DNA of 10,738 nucleotides from an uncultured Prevotella sp. GTDB taxonomy: Bacteria > Bacteroidota > Bacteroidia > Bacteroidales > Bacteroidaceae. Both the position numbers and the translations under genes were made by a program. A model generated the notes under the pieces. That model did no database searches. It saw only the letters and a list, made by a program, of their open reading frames with translations, and was not told the origin of the DNA. Numbering within the stretch: the first letter of the stretch is position 1; every line of letters starts with the position of its first letter. Location: NCBI GenBank assembly GCA_900547085.1, contig URFI01000063.1, forward strand, positions 1-10,738, given 5' to 3'. Positions 1-5,112 of the stretch are shown piece by piece.

Positions 1-687
1 CCTAAGCCGTTGGTAAAAGTGTATGGAGAATCGTTGATAGACCGCTTGATACGAATATTCATGGAGCATGAGGCAGAAGAAATCATCGTAATCTGCAACG
101 AAGGCATGCCTGATGTTTATGCTCATTTGTACGACCTCAAGGAAGACGGTTTGCAGGGCGTTCGTGTTCCCTTACGCCTACTGATGAAGCGTACACCCAG
201 CTCAATGCACAGTCTGTATGCCATGAGCACATGGCTCAAGGATTCACCTTTCTGTCTTACAACGGTAGACACGGTGTTCTTGGAACAAGCATTTGCCGAT
301 TATATTCGTACTTTTAAACAGGCCGTCAACCATGGTGTTGATGCTTTGATGGGTGTGACTAGGTATGTGGATGATGAGAAACCGCTCTATGTAGAAACTG
401 ACGCTGCATACAATGTTTTGGGCTTTCATGATCAAAACTCTGGTCACCATACCTTCATCTCTGGTGGTGTTTATGGTCTGCACCCTCGTGTGTTGGACAC
501 CTTGGCGCACTGTATTGAGCGTGGCGAGCATCGCATGCGCAACTTTCAGCGAGCATTGATTGCCGAACAATTGAAGGTTATGGCCTATGACATGGGGCGG
601 GTGATGGATATCGATCATGCCACGGACATCGCAAAGGCAGAGGAGTTCCTACGAAATCCAGCGTCGAAGTTGAGCCAAACTCATTAA
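1..687 (+). CDS. NTP transferase (nucleotidyltransferase), 5'-truncated; candidate CTP:inositol-1-phosphate cytidylyltransferase
   Basis: The reading frame is open from the first base, and its first residues (PKPLVKVYGESLIDRLI) are the conserved PKPLvxVxGkPLI block of NTP_transferase proteins. That block normally lies about 20-25 residues after the start, so the true start and the GxGxR nucleotide loop lie upstream; the TTG at base 10 is an internal codon. Other landmarks are D90 in TVDTVF (the metal-binding aspartate region), ISGGVYGL near residues 153-160 and the C-terminal DIDHATDIAKAEEFL block at about 203-217. Such enzymes couple an NTP to a phosphorylated alcohol or sugar and release pyrophosphate. 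The CDP-alcohol transferase two genes downstream suggests a CDP product, with inositol phosphate the favoured substrate by analogy with IPCT proteins. A choline- or phosphonate-type cytidylyltransferase cannot be excluded. The family is certain; the substrate is inference. Confidence 0.85.
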   Translation, partial: PKPLVKVYGESLIDRLIRIFMEHEAEEIIVICNEGMPDVYAHLYDLKEDGLQGVRVPLRLLMKRTPSSMHSLYAMSTWLKDSPFCLTTVDTVFLEQAFADYIRTFKQAVNHGVDALMGVTRYVDDEKPLYVETDAAYNVLGFHDQNSGHHTFISGGVYGLHPRVLDTLAHCIERGEHRMRNFQRALIAEQLKVMAYDMGRVMDIDHATDIAKAEEFLRNPASKLSQTH

Positions 688-698
688 AACAGAATCAT

Positions 699-719
699 TG
701 AAGGCCCGCAGTGCCTTCA
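699..719 (+). other. Intercistronic hairpin
   Basis: TGAAGGC (699-705) and GCCTTCA (713-719) form a perfect 7-bp stem with a 7-nt loop, in the gap between the nucleotidyltransferase stop and the ATP-grasp start. No T-run follows, so it is not an intrinsic terminator. It could stabilise or mark processing of the polycistronic mRNA. A stem here also makes the GTG at 711 an unlikely start, because that codon would lie at the loop/stem junction. Confidence 0.35.
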
Positions 720-728
720 TCCAACGAT

Positions 729-1475
729 ATGAAAAATAAAATCATTGCTATCCGTCGTGACGTGAGATATTCGCTGGACGCAGAACAAAAGGACCGCGAG
801 GTTCTTGCTTCTGTCATCCAGTGTCTGGGCGGTGACATTCCTATGATTGACGAAGCTCAACTCACAGATGAGCATAAGGCCGATGTTTATTTGTCGATGG
901 GACGCCTGCCAGCAACGTTACAGTTCTTGCGTAAACGAGCCGCAGCGGGCGCTTTGGTGATGAATACGCCCAAGGCTGTGGAAGCATGTGAACGGAAGAA
1001 TATCGTGAAGTTGATGCGAACGCACCATATTCCCATGCCTCCTGAGAAAGGCGAGCACGGCTATTGGCTCAAACGGGGTGATGCTTTGGCACAAAGAGAT
1101 GGCGATGTGGTGTTTTGTCAAGACGAGGATGAGTTAAGAAAGCGGAAGGATGAATGGGAGAAACGCGGCATTCTAACTTGTGTGGAGAGTGCGAATGTTG
1201 AAGGCGACTTGGTGAAATTCTATTGCGTTGGGCATGACTTCTTCAGATGGTATCGCCTTCGTGCCTCCGAACAGGGGTACGCTTTTGATGCGAAAGAGCT
1301 GCACCGCCATGCCTGTCGATTGGCTGATATCATCGGAATTGATGTCTTTGGCGGTGATTGTATCGTGAGCGAAGATGGTCATTTCAGCATCATTGATTTT
1401 AACGATTGGCCCAGTTTCTCTCCTTGTAGGGAGGAAGCAGCACGGGCCATTGCACAACTTTTAAAGGAAGTATGA
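729..1475 (+). CDS. ATP-grasp domain protein (RimK/ITPK-like fold), probable kinase or ligase of the head-group operon
   Basis: A 248-residue cytoplasmic protein. A pre-ATP-grasp block (NTPKAVEACERKNIVKLM, about 79-96, then HHIPMPP) matches the usual 'N.P.A...a.dK....LL...gIP.P' pattern. The central YWLKRGD (112-118) and EGDLVKFYCVG (158-168) fit the nucleotide-binding strands. The C-terminal IDVFGGDCIV (204-213) and IIDFNDWPSF (221-230) supply the Mg-binding residues D210, D223 and N225. The 'D.FG.D.I...IIDxN..P' pattern resembles inositol-trisphosphate 5/6-kinase at least as much as RimK ligases, which carry ExN. It could therefore phosphorylate an inositol-type head group, or it could ligate an amino acid or peptide. 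ATG 729 is preferred over an in-frame GTG at 711. The stop overlaps the next start by 4 nt (ATGA), so translation is coupled. The fold is well supported; the reaction is inferred. Confidence 0.82.
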   Translation: MKNKIIAIRRDVRYSLDAEQKDREVLASVIQCLGGDIPMIDEAQLTDEHKADVYLSMGRLPATLQFLRKRAAAGALVMNTPKAVEACERKNIVKLMRTHHIPMPPEKGEHGYWLKRGDALAQRDGDVVFCQDEDELRKRKDEWEKRGILTCVESANVEGDLVKFYCVGHDFFRWYRLRASEQGYAFDAKELHRHACRLADIIGIDVFGGDCIVSEDGHFSIIDFNDWPSFSPCREEAARAIAQLLKEV

Positions 1476-2404
1476 GTAGGTTTCAAGAACTTTTGAAGGC
1501 TTCCATGAAGTCGAAGGATACGGAAGAGTGGCTTGATGTTCACTTCACACGACCTGTGGGGTTGGTGTTTGCGTTGATGTGGAAACGACTTGGTGTGCAT
1601 CCCAACGCCGTTACTATCCTCTCTATCTTTCTTGGAGCAGGAGCAGCTTATTGCTTTTATTTTACTGACCTGTGTCACAATCTGTGTGGTGTGATGCTGC
1701 TTATCATGACCAATCTTTGCGATAGCACAGATGGTCAGTTGGCTCGTCTCACTCACCAGCATACATTTATTGGGCGCATGCTTGATGGTTTCGCCAGTCA
1801 GTTGTGGTTTTTAGGCATCTATGTAGCCATTGCCATGCGTCTACAGCATCAGCCAATGCCGTTCACCGATATCTACTGGGGCATGGGAAATTGGGCTTTG
1901 GCGGCAGTTGCAGGTATCTTGTGTCATTCACAGCAAAGCTCTTTGGGCGATTATTATCGGCAGATTCATCTTTATTTTTTGAAGGGAAAAGAGGGGAGTG
2001 AGTTGGATCATTCGAAGCAGCAATACGACATTTATAAATCGTTGGCAAAGGATGAATGGCTGAAAAAACTGTTTTACGTCAACTATGCCAGCTATTGTCG
2101 AGGACAAGAGAGGCGCACACCGGCGTTCCAGCGATTCTTTCAAACCTATCTTGGACATCCACAAGAGGATGTGAAGCAACGATTCGTGGCAGGAAGCCGA
2201 CCGCTCATGCCCTATGCCAACATTCTGACGTTCAACACACGCGCTATCTGTTTGTATGTAACCTGCCTGCTCAACTGTCCTTGGGTGTACTTTGTCTTCG
2301 AGATAGTGGTTCTCCATACGCTCTACATTTACATGCACAATCGCCATGAAACCTTGTGTAAACTGCTTACGAACGACCTCGAAAAACGGGCAAAACAAAT
2401 ATAA
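1472..2404 (+). CDS. CDP-alcohol phosphatidyltransferase family membrane protein, head-group transferase
   Basis: A 310-residue polytopic inner-membrane protein. Hydrophobic segments lie near residues 45-64, 70-82, 110-124, 138-152, 252-268 and 270-287. The CDP-OH-P signature is clear: D84-x2-D87-G88-x2-A91-R92-x8-G101-x3-D105-x3, but position 109, normally the fourth aspartate and proposed catalytic base, is serine, followed by Q110. The N-terminal block with WLDVHFTRPVG and HPNAVTILS is typical of the family. These enzymes displace CMP from a CDP-alcohol by attack of another alcohol. With a nucleotidyltransferase in the same operon, a likely reaction is CDP-inositol (or another CDP head group) plus diacylglycerol giving the phospholipid. 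A hydrophilic, basic insert of about 95 residues (about 156-250) between the fourth and fifth hydrophobic segments is larger than usual. Family assignment is firm; substrate and the effect of the D-to-S change are not known. Confidence 0.88.
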   Translation: MSRFQELLKASMKSKDTEEWLDVHFTRPVGLVFALMWKRLGVHPNAVTILSIFLGAGAAYCFYFTDLCHNLCGVMLLIMTNLCDSTDGQLARLTHQHTFIGRMLDGFASQLWFLGIYVAIAMRLQHQPMPFTDIYWGMGNWALAAVAGILCHSQQSSLGDYYRQIHLYFLKGKEGSELDHSKQQYDIYKSLAKDEWLKKLFYVNYASYCRGQERRTPAFQRFFQTYLGHPQEDVKQRFVAGSRPLMPYANILTFNTRAICLYVTCLLNCPWVYFVFEIVVLHTLYIYMHNRHETLCKLLTNDLEKRAKQI

Positions 2405-2406
2405 AT

Positions 2407-3141
2407 ATGGAGATGAATACGGCAAAAAATACATCAGACATCAAGGGATTGATTCTTGATTTTGGTGGAACCATTGACACAAACGGACAGCATTGGGGCA
2501 AGATGTTGTGGCATTCTTACCAACAAGAGGGGATGCCTGTGACGGAAGATGCTTTTCGTGAGGCTTATGTTTATGGTGAACGAACGCTCGAGAAAAATCC
2601 GTTGATTCGGACAGATTATTCTCTCAAGAAGACGATAGATGTCAAGTTGCGGCTCGAGTTGGAACAGTTGTGCATCCTTGGAGCCTGGGATGCGGATGAA
2701 AACGAGCTGAAACGGATGCACCAACAACTGTCAAATCGGGTATATGAGCATGTTTCAGCCATCATTCATCGTAACAAAATGGTTCTCGAGAAGCTACGCC
2801 ATCGATATCCGCTTGTGATGGTTACCAACTTTTATGGTAACATGAGGCAGGTTTTGAAGGACTTTGAACTTAACAATTTTTTTGAAGATGTTATCGAATC
2901 AGCTGTGGTTAACATCCGAAAACCGGATGCCCGACTGTTCAAAATGGCATTGGAGGTTTTGCAAATGCCAGCTACTAATGTTCTTGCTGTTGGTGACAGT
3001 TTCTACAAAGACATAGAACCCGCCTCTGCAATAGGTTGCCAAACTGCTTGGTTGAAGGGTGAAGGATGGACGGATAAACAATATGATGAAACGCTTCCCA
3101 TCTATATATTATCTGATTTTCACGATTTATTGAAAATATAA
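2407..3141 (+). CDS. HAD-superfamily hydrolase with DxG motif I
   Basis: A 244-residue soluble protein that starts 2 nt after the transferase stop, so it is surely in the same operon. HAD motifs are in order: motif I LILDFGGTIDTNG with nucleophile D18, motif II LVMVTN with T140, motif III NIRKPDARLF with K172, and motif IV VLAVGDSFYKDIEPA with D197 and D202. A helical cap lies between motifs I and II (about 28-125), as in class C1 HADs. The residue two after the nucleophile is G20 rather than the usual general-acid aspartate. DxG variants exist in this superfamily and some are active phosphatases. A phosphatase acting on a phosphorylated head group or lipid intermediate is the natural guess from context. 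An ATG at 2413 is a possible alternative start. No N-terminal signal is seen, so it should act in the cytoplasm. Confidence 0.88.
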   Translation: MEMNTAKNTSDIKGLILDFGGTIDTNGQHWGKMLWHSYQQEGMPVTEDAFREAYVYGERTLEKNPLIRTDYSLKKTIDVKLRLELEQLCILGAWDADENELKRMHQQLSNRVYEHVSAIIHRNKMVLEKLRHRYPLVMVTNFYGNMRQVLKDFELNNFFEDVIESAVVNIRKPDARLFKMALEVLQMPATNVLAVGDSFYKDIEPASAIGCQTAWLKGEGWTDKQYDETLPIYILSDFHDLLKI

Positions 3142-3198
3142 TGAGGCTTTTTGATAGAGGTATGTTCTTGTTTATCAGCCCTGAAAGTGAGGCTTTTT
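3142..3198. repeat. 11-nt direct repeat in the convergent intergenic gap
   Basis: TGAGGCTTTTT occurs at 3142-3152, immediately after the HAD stop, and again at 3188-3198, at the end of recQ. The copies are 46 nt apart start to start. No function is evident; the pair may be a small duplication around transcript ends. Confidence 0.4.
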
Positions 3199-3203
3199 CA
3201 GGG
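3179..3203. terminator. Weak hairpin between the convergent operons
   Basis: CCCTGAAA (3179-3186) pairs with TTTCAGGG (3196-3203) around a 9-nt loop. It covers the recQ stop codon and lies just beyond the HAD gene, so it could mark 3' ends of both transcripts. Neither strand has a T-run after the stem, so it is not a canonical intrinsic terminator. Confidence 0.3.
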
Positions 3204-5108
3204 ATGTAAGAAGATGTAACTCCCTTCAATTGTTACCTCTTCTTCGGCGATGAGCATTTCCAACGCTTCGTCTAATTGGCGTCTTGCAATGGACAGTTGA
3301 TTGAGTTCCGTCAGGTGATGCTTCTCTCCGTCGTTCAAAAAACGTTTGATCTGGTCTTGTGCTGGCTTTATTTTTTCTTCCGAAGTCTGGTCTGTATAAT
3401 GCTCCAGACACACGTCACAGCGCATGCAGTCCTGCACATCGGTCTCTCCGAAATAGCGTAAAAGCTGCTTACTTCTACACACTTCATCATTCTTGGCATA
3501 GTTGATAACCGATTTGACGCGCTTGGTATATTCTTCTTTCCTGCGCTCGTACACTTCAGCAGGAATGATAAGCCTGTCAATTTCCTCGCGGTTACGGGTG
3601 TAAGTGATGAACGGCATCTTGCGTTGTGGGATGAAATGAACGATACGTCGCTGCGTCATTCCGCGCAACAGCAGATACACTTGCTCTGTCGTCAGTTCGG
3701 TTTGCTGGGCCAAAAGGCCTTCATCAATGTAAACATAATCAGTGAACAGTCCGCCGTAGTTGCGCAAAAGGGCCGTGAGGAGTTTCTCTTCATAAGGTGT
3801 GAGATGTTCCAATTTGTACAGCTCGTTGCGCCCAATGAGGAACATCAGACGCGCACTGGAGTCGGGATCGGTCTCATAAACGAGATAACCTGCACGTGCC
3901 AACAGATGTAAGGCCGAATTGACAGGCACGGGAAAGTACTTGTATATAGAGCAAAATTTGCCGATATCAAAGGTGAATGTGTGGCCTTTGCCACTGTGGA
4001 TGCCTATCTCGTAGTAGAAAGCCAGACTCTGATAGACATTCTTGATATACTCCTTTTCCGGGAAGTTGTCCACAATTCGCTTGTCCAATTTTCGCTCATC
4101 GCCGCCATTGTAGAGCAAAACAGCATAGGAACGGTTGCCATCTCGCCCTGCACGTCCCGCCTCTTGGAAATAAGCTTCCAGCGAATCGGGACAGTCCATG
4201 TGCACCACGATGCGCACGTCGGGCTTGTCAATGCCCATTCCGAAGGCATTCGTGGCTACGATAACACGAACCACATCGCTTTGCCAAGCTGTCTGTCGTT
4301 CGTCTTTCACGGCGGGTTCAAGCCCCGCATGATAAAAGGTTGCAGTAATGTTATTAGCGTTCAGTATCTCAGCAATCTCCCTGGTACGCTTCCTACTTCG
4401 CACATAAACGATGGCACAGCCACGCACTGAGTTAAGAATGTGAACGAGTTCTTCATTCTTGTCCTGAGCATTGCGTACCACATAGGTCAGGTTTTTGCGC
4501 TCAAAGCTCATGTGGAAAGCATTCTTCTCCTTGAACTCCAGCTTTTCTTGGATGTCAACAATAACCTTTGGCGTGGCTGTTGCGGTCAAGGCCAATAGGG
4601 GAGCGTCGGGCTTTTCCTTGCGGATGTCCGCTATTTGGAGGTATGCTGGTCGGAAATCATAGCCCCACTGACTGATGCAGTGAGCCTCGTCGATGGTGAT
4701 GAAGCTGACGTTCATGCGGCGCAACTTCATCAAAAATAGTTCTGAACCGATGCGTTCGGGCGAGATATACAATAACTTCACACCCCCGAAGATGCAATTA
4801 TCGAGCGCCGTGGTGATCTCCCGTTGGCTCATTCCTGAATAGATAGCTGTGGCCTGTATGCCTTTTTCCCGAAGATGTTGCACCTGGTCTTTCATCAAGG
4901 CGATGAGCGGAGTCACCACGATGCACACGCCTTCCTGTACCAGGGCCGGCACTTGGAAGGTGATGGACTTGCCCCCCCCGGTCGGCATCAGCCCCAGTGT
5001 GTCTTTTTGCTGCCCGATACTTTCGATGATATCACGTTGTATGCCACGAAAATCAGCATACCGCCAGTATTGGTGCAGTATGTTCAGGTATTTATCTTCG
5101 GCCTGCAT
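3198..5108 (-). CDS. recQ: ATP-dependent DNA helicase RecQ, with C-terminally displaced zinc cluster
   Basis: A 636-residue 3'-5' DNA helicase. The SF2 motifs are complete: Q-motif region FRGIQRDII (20-28), Walker A PTGGGKS (42-48), DEAH (140-143) with the RecQ aromatic-rich loop CISQWGYDFRP, motif III LALTATAT, FYHAGL (258-263), VIVATNAFGMGIDKPDVR and motif VI FQEAGRAGRDG (314-324). The four zinc cysteines keep the RecQ spacing (C544-x16-C561-x2-C564-x2-C567) but lie about 220 residues after motif VI, against roughly 50 in the E. coli enzyme. The segment between (about 375-520) looks like winged-helix material. The last 65 residues are too short for a clear HRDC domain. Its ATG follows the recJ stop by 4 nt, so expression should be coupled to recJ. 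It probably unwinds DNA ends or gaps for RecJ digestion in RecF-type repair. Confidence 0.96.
   Translation of the reverse strand: MQAEDKYLNILHQYWRYADFRGIQRDIIESIGQQKDTLGLMPTGGGKSITFQVPALVQEGVCIVVTPLIALMKDQVQHLREKGIQATAIYSGMSQREITTALDNCIFGGVKLLYISPERIGSELFLMKLRRMNVSFITIDEAHCISQWGYDFRPAYLQIADIRKEKPDAPLLALTATATPKVIVDIQEKLEFKEKNAFHMSFERKNLTYVVRNAQDKNEELVHILNSVRGCAIVYVRSRKRTREIAEILNANNITATFYHAGLEPAVKDERQTAWQSDVVRVIVATNAFGMGIDKPDVRIVVHMDCPDSLEAYFQEAGRAGRDGNRSYAVLLYNGGDERKLDKRIVDNFPEKEYIKNVYQSLAFYYEIGIHSGKGHTFTFDIGKFCSIYKYFPVPVNSALHLLARAGYLVYETDPDSSARLMFLIGRNELYKLEHLTPYEEKLLTALLRNYGGLFTDYVYIDEGLLAQQTELTTEQVYLLLRGMTQRRIVHFIPQRKMPFITYTRNREEIDRLIIPAEVYERRKEEYTKRVKSVINYAKNDEVCRSKQLLRYFGETDVQDCMRCDVCLEHYTDQTSEEKIKPAQDQIKRFLNDGEKHHLTELNQLSIARRQLDEALEMLIAEEEVTIEGSYIFLHP
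4972..4979 (-). repeat. Homopolymer G8 tract inside the recQ Walker A codons
   Basis: The coding strand reads ACC followed by eight G and then CAAG, encoding T-G-G-G-K of Walker A. It is a run of eight identical bases in a moderate-GC window. A single-base slip would destroy the ATPase at about residue 46. Confidence 0.9.
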
Positions 5109-5112
5109 GTCG

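Noticed and set aside
10..12. TTG as the start codon of the first gene
   Set aside because: The frame is open to base 1 and the residues before it (PKP) belong to the conserved family block, so the gene is truncated by the window edge.
711..728. GTG start for the ATP-grasp protein
   Set aside because: The six extra residues match nothing in the family, the codon sits in a hairpin, and an ATG follows at 729 with a natural N-terminal strand (MKNKIIAIRR).
1928..2434. 168-codon minus-strand frame opposite the CDP-alcohol transferase
   Set aside because: It lies wholly opposite well-supported coding sequence and has no recognisable motif; it is a shadow frame.
3179..3203. Canonical bidirectional intrinsic terminator
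   Set aside because: The stem is real but no T-run follows on either strand, so it is listed only as a weak hairpin.
3981..4430. 149-codon plus-strand frame opposite recQ
   Set aside because: It is antisense to the conserved helicase motifs of recQ and shows no domain of its own.
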